Made by a program: the position numbers and the translations under genes. The notes below the pieces were generated by a model. The model saw only the letters and a list, made by a program, of their open reading frames with translations. It did no database searches and was not told the origin of the DNA. From the NCBI RefSeq assembly GCF_000427465.1, contig NZ_ATYB01000008.1, positions 992,001 through 1,056,000 of the forward strand: DNA of 64,000 nt, in the 5' to 3' direction. Positions 15,857-23,488 of the stretch are shown in pieces; position 1 is the first letter of the stretch; each line of letters starts with the position of its first letter. The stretch comes from Sinorhizobium arboris LMG 14919 (lineage in GTDB: Bacteria > Pseudomonadota > Alphaproteobacteria > Rhizobiales > Rhizobiaceae).

Positions 15857-16570
15857 ATGCGTAACGAACAGAAAGTCGTCGTCATCACCGGCGCCTCGCA
15901 AGGAATCGGCGCCGGTCTGGTTCGCGCCTATCGTGAACGGAACTACCGCGTCGTCGCGACCTCCCGGTCCATCGAACCGAGCGCCGATCCGGATATCCAT
16001 ACCGTCGCGGGCGACATCAGCAAACCGGAGACCGCCGACCGGATCGTGCGCGAGGGGATCGAGCGGTTCGGCCGCATCGACTCTCTGGTGAACAATGCCG
16101 GCGTTTTCCTCGCCAAGCCGTTCGTCGAAATGACCCAGGAGGATTACGACCACAATCTCGGGGTGAATGTCGCCGGCTTCTTCCACATCACCCGGCGTGC
16201 GGCAGCGGAAATGCTGAAACAGGGTTCGGGTCATATTGTCAGCATCACCACCAGCCTCGTCGATCAGCCGATGGTCGGCATGCCCTCCGCGCTCGCATCG
16301 CTCACCAAGGGTGGCCTGAACGCGGTGACCCGGTCGCTGGCGATGGAGTTTTCCAGGAGCGGCATTCGCGTCAACGCGGTTTCCCCAGGGGTAATCAAGA
16401 CCCCGATGCATCCGGCTGAGACGCATTCGACGCTCGCCGGCCTGCACCCGGTCGGCCGGATGGGCGAAATTCGCGACATCGTCGATGCCGTCCTCTACCT
16501 CGAAAACGCGGGATTCATCACCGGCGAGATCCTCCATGTCGACGGCGGTCAGAACGCCGGGCGCCGGTAA
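15857..16570 (+). CDS. Short-chain dehydrogenase-like protein without the catalytic Tyr
   Basis: A 237-aa Rossmann protein. The NAD(P) motif TGASQGIG, the NNAG motif and the C-terminal SPGVIKTPMHPAE and ILHVDGGQNAGRR segments are standard for SDRs. In the catalytic YxxxK position the sequence is ALASLTKGG: Lys is present but Tyr is replaced by Ala. A subset of SDR homologues shares this change, so the protein may bind rather than reduce a substrate, or use another residue. It follows the LysR gene and precedes a tautomerase gene by 54 bp, probably in one operon. An AAAGGA SD lies upstream. Confidence 0.85.
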   Translation: MRNEQKVVVITGASQGIGAGLVRAYRERNYRVVATSRSIEPSADPDIHTVAGDISKPETADRIVREGIERFGRIDSLVNNAGVFLAKPFVEMTQEDYDHNLGVNVAGFFHITRRAAAEMLKQGSGHIVSITTSLVDQPMVGMPSALASLTKGGLNAVTRSLAMEFSRSGIRVNAVSPGVIKTPMHPAETHSTLAGLHPVGRMGEIRDIVDAVLYLENAGFITGEILHVDGGQNAGRR

Positions 16571-16624
16571 ACGGCATATCGCCCCCGTGAGGAAACACGA
16601 ACCAAAACCGCAAAGGAGACTACG

Positions 16625-16864
16625 ATGCCTATCGTCACCGTACAGGTTACCCGCGAGGGAAGCGCACCCGGCCGCAACTCGGTCACCGCCGAGGAGAAGG
16701 CCGCGATCATCAGGGGCGTCAGCGAGGTGCTCCGCGATGTCCTGAACAAGCCGCTCGAATCCACCTATGTGGTTATCGAGGAAGTCGATCTTGATAATTG
16801 GGGCTGGGGTGGCCTCCCGACAGTGCAGTACCGCCGGAAACGCGCCGACGTGGCACAATCCTGA
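16625..16864 (+). CDS. 4-oxalocrotonate tautomerase-family enzyme
   Basis: A 79-aa protein with the hallmark N-terminus MPIVTVQVTREG, whose Pro2 becomes the catalytic base after Met removal. The family helix TAEEKAAIIRGVSEVLRDVL and the following STYVVIEEVDLDNWGWGG segment are also present. It is slightly longer than classical 62-aa 4-OT and closer to YusQ-like tautomerases. An AAAGGAGA SD precedes it and it is co-directional with the SDR gene. The substrate is unknown. Confidence 0.88.
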   Translation: MPIVTVQVTREGSAPGRNSVTAEEKAAIIRGVSEVLRDVLNKPLESTYVVIEEVDLDNWGWGGLPTVQYRRKRADVAQS

Positions 16865-16930
16865 AGCCGGCAACATCTGTCTGGCACGCTCCACCGTCCG
16901 ACCAGTGAAGCGTGCCGGCACCGCTTACGG

Positions 16931-18058
16931 CTACGCCCGGCCGCGATAATTCATGGCGACGGCCGACGGCGCCGAAAGCTGTTCCACTTCGCGCGTCAGG
17001 CTTTCGCGAAGCGGCGATCGGATGCAAACCGGATCCGTTGCGCTCGCGTCGCCGGCAAGCGCCATCGCCTGACAGCGGCAGCCACCGAAATCCACCTTCC
17101 TGCGCTCGCAGCTCCGACAGAGCTCCGGCATCCAGTCCTCGCCGCGATACGCATTGAAGGCGGCGCTGTCATACCAGATGCTGGAAAGCGAGTTTTCGCG
17201 CACGTTCTCGAAGGAGAGGCTCGGAATAGTTTCCGCGGCGTGGCATGGGAGCACCCGCCCCGACGGCGTGACGTTCAAGCCGACGCGGCCCCAGCCGCCC
17301 ATGCAGGCCTTTGGATACTTCGAATAATAATCGGCGGGCACATAGTCGATCACCAATATGCCCTCATACTTCACGCGCGCTTCGGCGACGGTGCGCGTGG
17401 CGCGCTCCACCTGCTCGCGCGTCGGCATGAGAGCCTCTTTGTTGCGCTCGGCCCAACCGTGGAACTGCACGGTGGCGACTTCGATGCGGCGCGCCTTCAA
17501 CCGGATCGCCAGTTCGATCATCTCATCGATCTCGCCCATGTTCTGTCTGTGGCAGACGGCATTCAGCGTCAGCGGTATGGCGGCATCGGTCGCCCAGCCT
17601 GCGACCGCCATTTTCCGTTCATAGCCGCCTTTGTACCCGCCGATCCGGTCGGCACTTTCGGGAGAAACGCCCTGGACGGAAAGTTGGATATGGTCGAGCC
17701 CGGCTTCGGCGAGGCCGCTCATCCTCACCTCCGTCAATCCCACGCCCGATGTGATCAGGTTGGTGTAGAGGCCGAGCGAACTCGCCGCCTGCGTCAATTC
17801 CACAAGGTCGCGGCGCGCGGCCGGCTCCCCGCCCGACAGGTGCAGATGCAGGACGCCGAGATCGGCGGCTTGCGCGAAGACGCCTGTCCATTCCTCTGTC
17901 GACAGTTCTTCCTTGGCTTGCGTCAGGGCGATCGGATTGGAGCAATAGGGACAGGCGAGCGGGCAGCGATGCGTCAGTTCCGCCAGCATGGCCATGGGAG
18001 GCGGAACACGCGGCATGGCGCGCTCGGTCTCGGCTGGCCCTGCCATAATGTCGCTCAT
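16931..18058 (-). CDS. pqqE: PqqA peptide cyclase, radical SAM enzyme
   Basis: A 375-aa radical SAM/SPASM protein. The SAM cluster motif CxxxCxxC is Cys32, Cys36 and Cys39 (RCPLACPYCSNP). The auxiliary iron-sulfur cysteines are in the SPASM region (RVLPCHAAETIP, LCRSCERRKVDFGGCRCQA). PqqE forms the Glu-Tyr C-C bond in PqqA during PQQ synthesis. It is the last gene of pqqABCDE and overlaps pqqD by ATGA. Length and motifs fit the family well. PQQ is the cofactor of XoxF encoded 23 kb away. Confidence 0.97.
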   Translation of the reverse strand: MSDIMAGPAETERAMPRVPPPMAMLAELTHRCPLACPYCSNPIALTQAKEELSTEEWTGVFAQAADLGVLHLHLSGGEPAARRDLVELTQAASSLGLYTNLITSGVGLTEVRMSGLAEAGLDHIQLSVQGVSPESADRIGGYKGGYERKMAVAGWATDAAIPLTLNAVCHRQNMGEIDEMIELAIRLKARRIEVATVQFHGWAERNKEALMPTREQVERATRTVAEARVKYEGILVIDYVPADYYSKYPKACMGGWGRVGLNVTPSGRVLPCHAAETIPSLSFENVRENSLSSIWYDSAAFNAYRGEDWMPELCRSCERRKVDFGGCRCQAMALAGDASATDPVCIRSPLRESLTREVEQLSAPSAVAMNYRGRA

Positions 18059-18351
18059 CGGACGATCTCCAGCATGCGGCGGACGGAGAGCTCCTGGACG
18101 AAAGTCCTGACGTCCTCGGCGATCTCTTCGACGGGGGCGTCGAACTTCTCGGCAAAGTCGGCCGCGATCCGGTCGAGGCTGCGTTCGCCGTCAAGCGCCT
18201 GAACGATCGCGACGGCGATGTCGTCCACGGCCATGGCCCGTTCCGGGGCCAGCAGCACGGTCTGGCCGCGAACCGTATCCTCGTGCAACCGGACCCCTCG
18301 CGCCAGCTTGACGACACTCGATCCTGAAATCACGGGCACGTCGGCCGTCAT
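18055..18351 (-). CDS. pqqD: PQQ biosynthesis chaperone PqqD
   Basis: A 98-aa RiPP-recognition-element protein that binds the PqqA precursor and presents it to PqqE. Family features include RGVRLHEDTVRGQTVLLAPE and the helix ALDGERSLDRIAADFAEKFD. It overlaps both pqqC and pqqE by 4 nt, implying strictly coupled translation. Confidence 0.95.
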   Translation of the reverse strand: MTADVPVISGSSVVKLARGVRLHEDTVRGQTVLLAPERAMAVDDIAVAIVQALDGERSLDRIAADFAEKFDAPVEEIAEDVRTFVQELSVRRMLEIVR

Positions 18352-19118
18352 TCCGCTGCCTCCCGCGCTCTCGGGTCGCGGATCACCCCTTCCTCGCCGT
18401 CCCAGGCCCCCGGCGGAATGCGCCCCGGCGCGACATAGGCCGAATAAAGTGCATCAAGCTGTGCCCATAGGACCTCCGTCTTGAAGGTGAGAGCCTGAAC
18501 GGCAGCGTCCTGTTTTTCCCGCGTGTCGGCATGGTCGAGAACATAGGCAAGGCCGAACTCGACATCCCGGGGCGCCTCCGCCAGCCTCTGGCGGAAGTAA
18601 GCGAGCGCCGCATCATCGGCGAAGGCGTAATGCTCCAGCAGGCCGGCAATGCGCTCCGAGTGGATCTTCGGCGCAAAAAGCTCGGTCAGCGAGGATGCCA
18701 CCGCCTCGAGGAGCGGCTTCTCACGCACGAAGGAGACATAGGCGTCGACGGCAAAGCGGGTCGACGGCAGGACGCCCCTTGCCGAGGCGACATAGGCGGG
18801 ATCGAGCCCCACGGCTTCGGCGAGACGCAACCAGCGACGGATGCCGCCGCCTTCTTCGACGCCGCCGTCATGATCTTCGATGCGGGAGCGCCAGGCCCGG
18901 CGCATATCCGGGTCGTCGCAACGCGACAGGAAGGCCGCATCCTTCATGGGAATGCGGCTCTGATAATAATAGCGGTTGATCACCCAGGCGCGGACCTGGG
19001 TCGTCGTGCAGCCGCCGCCATGAAGCATCGCATGAAACGGATGCCTGTCGTGGTAACGCTCCTTGCCGACCTCCAGCAGGCGGGCATGGAATGCTTGCTT
19101 GTCAGTTGCCGTCGTCAC
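18348..19118 (-). CDS. pqqC: Pyrroloquinoline-quinone synthase PqqC
   Basis: A 256-aa cofactor-less oxidase of the heme-oxygenase-like fold that performs the last ring closure and eight-electron oxidation to PQQ. The sequence shows YHDRHPFHAMLHGGGCTTTQ, RAWVINRYYYQSRIPMKDAA and LLEHYAFADDAALAYFRQR, matching PqqC. The start codon is GTG, embedded in a GTGA overlap with the stop of pqqB. Length is usual for the family. Confidence 0.96.
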   Translation of the reverse strand: MTTATDKQAFHARLLEVGKERYHDRHPFHAMLHGGGCTTTQVRAWVINRYYYQSRIPMKDAAFLSRCDDPDMRRAWRSRIEDHDGGVEEGGGIRRWLRLAEAVGLDPAYVASARGVLPSTRFAVDAYVSFVREKPLLEAVASSLTELFAPKIHSERIAGLLEHYAFADDAALAYFRQRLAEAPRDVEFGLAYVLDHADTREKQDAAVQALTFKTEVLWAQLDALYSAYVAPGRIPPGAWDGEEGVIRDPRAREAAE

Positions 19119-20026
19119 AGCCGGACCTCCATGCCGTCATAACCGATCTCGAAACCCAGGGCCTCGACGCGGTGGCGCTCGCTGCCGACGCGCCAGACCG
19201 GGTTGGTGTTGTTGATATGGACATAGATCTTTCTCCGGATGTTCAAGGGATCGAGCGCATCGAGGCTGCCGCCTGCACCGTCGATCGGCATGTGTCCCAT
19301 GCGGCGGCCGGTCTTGCGGCCCGTGCCGGTCAGAATCATCTCGTCATCGGAAAAGAGGGTGCCGTCGAAGAAGACCGCATCGGCATCGCGCAGACGCGCG
19401 GCGAGGCTATCCGTCATCATGGCGCAGCCCGGAATGTAGTAGATCCGCTTGCCGCCCGCCCCCAGCTCGACACCGACCGTGTGCTCGCCCTCGATGCCCA
19501 GATCGGGCTCCCCATCTTCCAGAAAAAGCGGCACCTTGCCCGGAACGGCGAAAAGCCGTGCCTCAAGTCCTGGAAGCGGCGAGAATGCCTCATCGATTTC
19601 GATGGTCTTCCTTGAAACTAACTGCGGATCGAGGACCTGGAAGACCGGGTTGTCGGCGACGATCCGGCCGACTGCGCCGGTCGAAAACAGTGTGAATGCC
19701 TGTTTCTCCCGCAAAACGAGAAGTCCTGCCAGATGATCGATGTCGCCATTGGTCAGCACCACGCTCTCGATAGGGCTGTGGCGCAGGCGGCACGGTTGCA
19801 GCTGGCGATTGGTCTGGATTTGCTGGCGGATGTCCGGAGAGGCGTTGAAGACGGTCCAACTCTCGCCGTCGAGGCTCACCGCAAGCGACGACTGTGTTTG
19901 CGGCTTGAGCCCCGAGCTCGGATCGCGCGCCATCGCGCAGTTGGGACAGCCGCAATTCCATTGCGGGAGACCGCCGCCGGCGGCGGCCCCCAAGACGATG
20001 ACACGAAGATCGGACGTTTTGTTCAC
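19115..20026 (-). CDS. pqqB: PQQ biosynthesis protein PqqB (metallo-beta-lactamase fold)
   Basis: A 303-aa PqqB. The start IVLGAAAGGGLPQWNCGCPN (with a CxCxxC zinc cluster) and SNGDIDHLAG-like TNGDIDHLAG are diagnostic. Work on the family assigns it as an iron-dependent hydroxylase of the Glu-Tyr intermediate. It begins with GTG, preceded by AGGTATTCCG, 41 bp downstream of pqqA. It overlaps pqqC by GTGA. Confidence 0.96.
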   Translation of the reverse strand: MNKTSDLRVIVLGAAAGGGLPQWNCGCPNCAMARDPSSGLKPQTQSSLAVSLDGESWTVFNASPDIRQQIQTNRQLQPCRLRHSPIESVVLTNGDIDHLAGLLVLREKQAFTLFSTGAVGRIVADNPVFQVLDPQLVSRKTIEIDEAFSPLPGLEARLFAVPGKVPLFLEDGEPDLGIEGEHTVGVELGAGGKRIYYIPGCAMMTDSLAARLRDADAVFFDGTLFSDDEMILTGTGRKTGRRMGHMPIDGAGGSLDALDPLNIRRKIYVHINNTNPVWRVGSERHRVEALGFEIGYDGMEVRL

Positions 20027-20067
20027 CGGAATACCTGATGCTTTACCGATCCTCGTCGAGCTGGCCT

Positions 20068-20163
20068 TCAGAAGAGGATCGGTTCATCCCCGTCCGCAGG
20101 AGCGTAGCGGGTGATTTCCATAGCGCAGCTGACTTCGATGAATTTCGGTTTATGCCAGGCCAT
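20068..20163 (-). CDS. pqqA: PQQ precursor peptide PqqA
   Basis: A 31-aa ribosomal peptide starting MAWHKPKFIEVSCAMEITRY. Glu16 and Tyr20 are in the required E-x3-Y arrangement and are the atoms that become PQQ. A GGAGGAAGT ribosome binding site lies right before the ATG, and pqqB follows after 41 bp. A longer reading frame running through this gene is just its upstream leader and is not the protein. The Cys at position 13 near the crosslink is not an invariant residue of the family. Confidence 0.95.
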   Translation of the reverse strand: MAWHKPKFIEVSCAMEITRYAPADGDEPILF

Positions 20164-20505
20164 ACTTCCTCCATTCGCCCGTGGGGTCGTTGTGCTCGCT
20201 CCCGTTCCTGCAGGCGCCCGTGCGGTCGGGGCGGGCATGAAACCAGGCAGGGCCCGTAGCAGGCCCTGACCGGTGAACGGCCGGAACGACAATTCGCTGC
20301 TCCGGCAGAGCCCGGCGGCGCCGTGGCCGGGCTTTTCGGCAAAGTGCAATCTCCTCTTGGGGCGCATGGTAGCAAGCGATGTGGTACCCCACAATTACGA
20401 CCTAGGTGTCGGTCGGCGCCGCTTTTCGCCCGCATGGCGCTCTAACGCGCCAGTACCGGTCGTGTTCACGAACTTCCGGCCGAACAGGTCTAAAATCATC
20501 GTGAT
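20164..20505 (-). promoter_or_regulatory. Structured leader/promoter region of the pqq operon
   Basis: The 342 bp between cbbR and pqqA hold no convincing gene. They contain an 8-bp stem at 20309-20333 (AGCCCGGC / GCCGGGCT) and a 7-bp stem at 20248-20268 (CAGGGCC / GGCCCTG). A small dyad TGTGG-TACC-CCACA lies at 20380-20393. On the plus strand the first hairpin is followed by TTTTC like an intrinsic terminator; on the minus strand it lies downstream of cbbR and upstream of pqqA. The layout suggests termination of cbbR plus a structured pqqA leader; the promoter itself is not identified. Confidence 0.5.
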
Positions 20506-21447
20506 CTAGCCGAATGCGTTGGCCGGATAAGGCTTGCTGACGACCGGCAGATAGCGGGCGCCGGAGGCCAGCACGAACCGCTCGAAGGCCTGCATAGCGG
20601 GTGTCGCGGCACGGTCCAGGCGCGATACGGTGAACCACTGCCGGCGGATCGGCGTGTCGACCACATCGAGTATCACGAGCCGGCCGAGCTTCACCTCCTG
20701 CTCGATCGTATGGGCCGAGATGAAGGCAAGCCCGAGACCCGCGATGACGGCCTGCTTGATCGTCTCGTTCGAGGCGATCTCCGTGCCGAGCTCCTCAAGC
20801 TCGTGCGGCGTGTCGCTCAGGAAGATCTCGAGCGATATCCGTGTTCCCGATCCCTTTTCGCGCACGAGGAACTGTTCCTGCGCAATCCGGTCCCGTGAAA
20901 TCTCCAGCATGCCCGCGAGCGGGTGACCGGAGGGAGCGATGAAGACCAGGGGATGATCGCCAAATACCTGCGCCCGCACCTCGAAGTCACGCGGCGGCCG
21001 CCCCATCAGAGCGATGTCGATCTCGTGGTCCCGCAGCTTGGCGATGATTTCGGCGCGGTTGCCGATGAAGAGATTTATCTCCACGGCGGGAACCTGATCG
21101 CGAAAGGCGGCAATCAGCTGCGGCGCGAAATATTTCCCGGTCGATACGACTCCGAGGCGCAATCGCCCTGTTCTGAGCCCCTTGATGGCGTCGATCGAAT
21201 CCTCGAGGGCGATGAGGCTGTCCTCGATCGCCCGCGCAGCCTCAAGAAAGGCAAGGCCGTAAGCCGTGGGCACCATGCCGCCGCGCGTGCGGTCGAAGAG
21301 CGCAACACCGGCATCCCGTTCCAGATGCTGAATCTGCAGGGTGAGCGCCGGTCCGGTCAATCCCAAGGCTTCGGCGGCAAGGTTGATCTTTCCCAACCGG
21401 CAAACGGCTTCGACGGTGCGGAGCTGGCGGAAGGTCACGTTGCGCAT
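20506..21447 (-). CDS. cbbR: LysR-type regulator of the Calvin-cycle operon
   Basis: A 313-aa LysR regulator divergent from cbbF, the standard CbbR position. The HTH (MRNVTFRQLRTVEAVCRLGK, NLAAEALGLTGPALTLQIQH) has the CbbR-type TGPALTLQI recognition segment. The effector domain includes LGVVSTGKYFAPQLIAAF, IALMGRPPRDFEV and QEQFLVREKGSGTR. CbbR proteins sense phosphorylated metabolites or NADPH and activate cbb genes. An AT-rich 35-bp dyad lies between it and cbbF. Confidence 0.95.
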   Translation of the reverse strand: MRNVTFRQLRTVEAVCRLGKINLAAEALGLTGPALTLQIQHLERDAGVALFDRTRGGMVPTAYGLAFLEAARAIEDSLIALEDSIDAIKGLRTGRLRLGVVSTGKYFAPQLIAAFRDQVPAVEINLFIGNRAEIIAKLRDHEIDIALMGRPPRDFEVRAQVFGDHPLVFIAPSGHPLAGMLEISRDRIAQEQFLVREKGSGTRISLEIFLSDTPHELEELGTEIASNETIKQAVIAGLGLAFISAHTIEQEVKLGRLVILDVVDTPIRRQWFTVSRLDRAATPAMQAFERFVLASGARYLPVVSKPYPANAFG

Positions 21448-21460
21448 GGCTCAGAGTAAG

Positions 21461-21495
21461 AAAATTTAACTTATGAAGTCAAACGAATAAATTTT
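21461..21495. promoter_or_regulatory. AT-rich dyad, candidate CbbR operator
   Basis: Between cbbR and cbbF the sequence AAAATTTA (21461-21468) is mirrored by TAAATTTT (21488-21495). An additional TTAT/ATAA pair (21471-21474, 21487-21490) continues the symmetry. It stands out in GC-rich surroundings and contains the TNA-N7/8-TNA type spacings used by CbbR. Assignment to CbbR is inferred from position. Confidence 0.65.
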
Positions 21496-21548
21496 ACAAA
21501 CTCCCCTTTTGCGCCATCCTTCCCTCGACAGCGTGTGGAGGAGACATC

Positions 21549-22598
21549 ATGTCAGGCGCAACTCTCGAAGCTCACCTCGCTTCATACACGGCCCGCTGCG
21601 ACGACATCTCGCGGGATGTCGCCGCCGTGATCCAGAGGCTGGCGAAGGCCGCCCTCGACATCCGCAAGCTCGTCAGCCAGGGAGCGCTCGGCACCGCTTT
21701 CAATGGCACCCGCGGCGGCAGCAACACGGATGGCGATCTGCAAAAGGATCTCGACATCCTGTGCGACGACCAATTCCTGTCGTCGCTGCAAGGCGCCCCC
21801 GTCGCATGCTATGCCTCGGAAGAACTGGAGCACCCCGTCCTGCTCGATCCGGCTGCACGCCTCGCGGTTGCCATCGATCCGCTGGACGGCTCGTCGAACA
21901 TCGACAACAACGTCTCCATCGGCACGATCTTCTCCGTGCTTCCCGCCGCCAAGGGGCCGGACGTGGACCCCTCCCAGTCCTTCCTGCAACCGGGAAGCCG
22001 GCAACTGGCGGCGGGCTTCTTCATTTATGGACCTCAAACCGCTCTCGTGCTGTCGCTCGGCAGGGGCACGGAGATCTTCATCTTCTCCAGCAGGCTCGGA
22101 TGTTTCGTCGAGGCCTGCAAGTCGGTCAGCATCCCGGAGCGCGCAAACGAATTCGCCATCAACATGTCGAATTACCGGCATTGGGAAGAAGCGATCCGGC
22201 TCTATGTCGACGACTGCCTGGCTGGCTCCGAGGGCCCCCGCGAGCGGGACTTCAACATGCGCTGGATCGCCTCGCTCGTTGCGGAAACCTATCGCATCCT
22301 CATGCGCGGCGGGATCTTCCTGTACCCCGCCGACGGCCGGAAGGGATACAGCCAGGGACGGCTGCGGCTGGTCTACGAGGCCAACCCGATCGCCTTCGTC
22401 GTCGAGAATGCCGGTGGCGCAGCCACGACATCCGTCGACCGCATACTCGATCTTGTTCCGGAAGATCTGCACCAGCGCGTGCCGCTGGTCTTCGGTTCGC
22501 GCCGCGAGGTGGCGCGCATCACCCGCTACCACGTCGACCCGAACATGATCGGCGAACGCGCTCCGCTCTTCGGCAAGCGCGGTCTGTTCCGCGCCTGA
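21549..22598 (+). CDS. cbbF: Class I fructose-1,6-bisphosphatase
   Basis: A 349-aa FBPase (CbbF, also active on sedoheptulose bisphosphate in autotrophs). Diagnostic segments are GGSNTDGDLQKDLD, the metal-binding IDPLDGSSNIDNNV, and the substrate motif RGGIFLYPADGRKGYSQGRL. It is the first gene of the cbb operon, with GTGGAGGAG upstream of ATG, and ends 10 bp before cbbP. Confidence 0.95.
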   Translation: MSGATLEAHLASYTARCDDISRDVAAVIQRLAKAALDIRKLVSQGALGTAFNGTRGGSNTDGDLQKDLDILCDDQFLSSLQGAPVACYASEELEHPVLLDPAARLAVAIDPLDGSSNIDNNVSIGTIFSVLPAAKGPDVDPSQSFLQPGSRQLAAGFFIYGPQTALVLSLGRGTEIFIFSSRLGCFVEACKSVSIPERANEFAINMSNYRHWEEAIRLYVDDCLAGSEGPRERDFNMRWIASLVAETYRILMRGGIFLYPADGRKGYSQGRLRLVYEANPIAFVVENAGGAATTSVDRILDLVPEDLHQRVPLVFGSRREVARITRYHVDPNMIGERAPLFGKRGLFRA

Positions 22599-22608
22599 GG
22601 AGACCAGC

Positions 22609-23478
22609 ATGTCAGCCAAGTATCCAATCATCTCGATCACGGGCTCGTCCGGCGCCGGCACCACGACCGTCAAGGACACGTTCGAAAAGATCTTCAAGCG
22701 TGAGAACATTTCGGCATCCTTCATCGAAGGCGATGCCTTTCATCGCTACGACCGGGAAACGATGCGCAGCAGGATAGCCGAGGAAAAAGCCAGAGGCGTC
22801 GACTTCACGCATTTCTCCGCCGAGGCGAACGAACTGGAAATCCTCGAAAGCGTCTTTGCAGAATATGGCCGGCGCGGGGTCGGGCGCACCCGTCACTACG
22901 TGCATGACGAGGCCGAGGCCGCGAAATTCGGCTCGGACCCCGGCACGTTCACGGACTGGGAAGAACTCCGCGACAGCGACCTTCTGTTCTATGAGGGGCT
23001 GCATGGCTGCGCCGTCACCGACACCGTGAACCTCGCGCAGCATTGCGATCTGAAGATCGGCGTCGTCCCCGTGATCAATCTCGAATGGATCCAGAAGATC
23101 CACCGCGACAAGGCGACCCGCGGCTACTCCACCGAGGCCGTGACCGACACGATCCTGCGGCGCATGCCCGACTATGTGAATTACATCTGCCCGCAGTTTT
23201 CTTTGACGGACATCAACTTCCAGCGCGTGCCGATCGTCGACACGTCCAATCCCTTCATCGCGCGCTGGATACCGACACCCGCCGAATCCATCCTGGTCAT
23301 CCGCTTCGCCAAACCGCAAAGCATCGATTTCCCCTACCTGCTGTCGATGCTGCACAACAGCTACATGTCGCGCGCCAATTCCATCGTGGTGCCGGGCGAC
23401 AAGCTCGATCTCGCCATGCAGCTGATCTTCACCCCGCTCATCCACAAGCTGCTTGAGCGCAAGCACCGCATGTCGTGA
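22609..23478 (+). CDS. cbbP: Phosphoribulokinase
   Basis: A 289-aa class I (bacterial) phosphoribulokinase making ribulose-1,5-bisphosphate. The P-loop is GSSGAGTTT at 12-20. The substrate region has [13 protein letters not shown] and the bacterial [28 protein letters not shown] leader sets the start. It lies between cbbF and cbbT, 10 bp from each. Confidence 0.96.
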   Translation: MSAKYPIISITGSSGAGTTTVKDTFEKIFKRENISASFIEGDAFHRYDRETMRSRIAEEKARGVDFTHFSAEANELEILESVFAEYGRRGVGRTRHYVHDEAEAAKFGSDPGTFTDWEELRDSDLLFYEGLHGCAVTDTVNLAQHCDLKIGVVPVINLEWIQKIHRDKATRGYSTEAVTDTILRRMPDYVNYICPQFSLTDINFQRVPIVDTSNPFIARWIPTPAESILVIRFAKPQSIDFPYLLSMLHNSYMSRANSIVVPGDKLDLAMQLIFTPLIHKLLERKHRMS

Positions 23479-23488
23479 GGAGAACATC

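Noticed and set aside
20164..20394. N-terminal extension of pqqA to 108 codons
   Set aside because: The 31-aa peptide with a perfect SD matches PqqA; upstream codons are leader.
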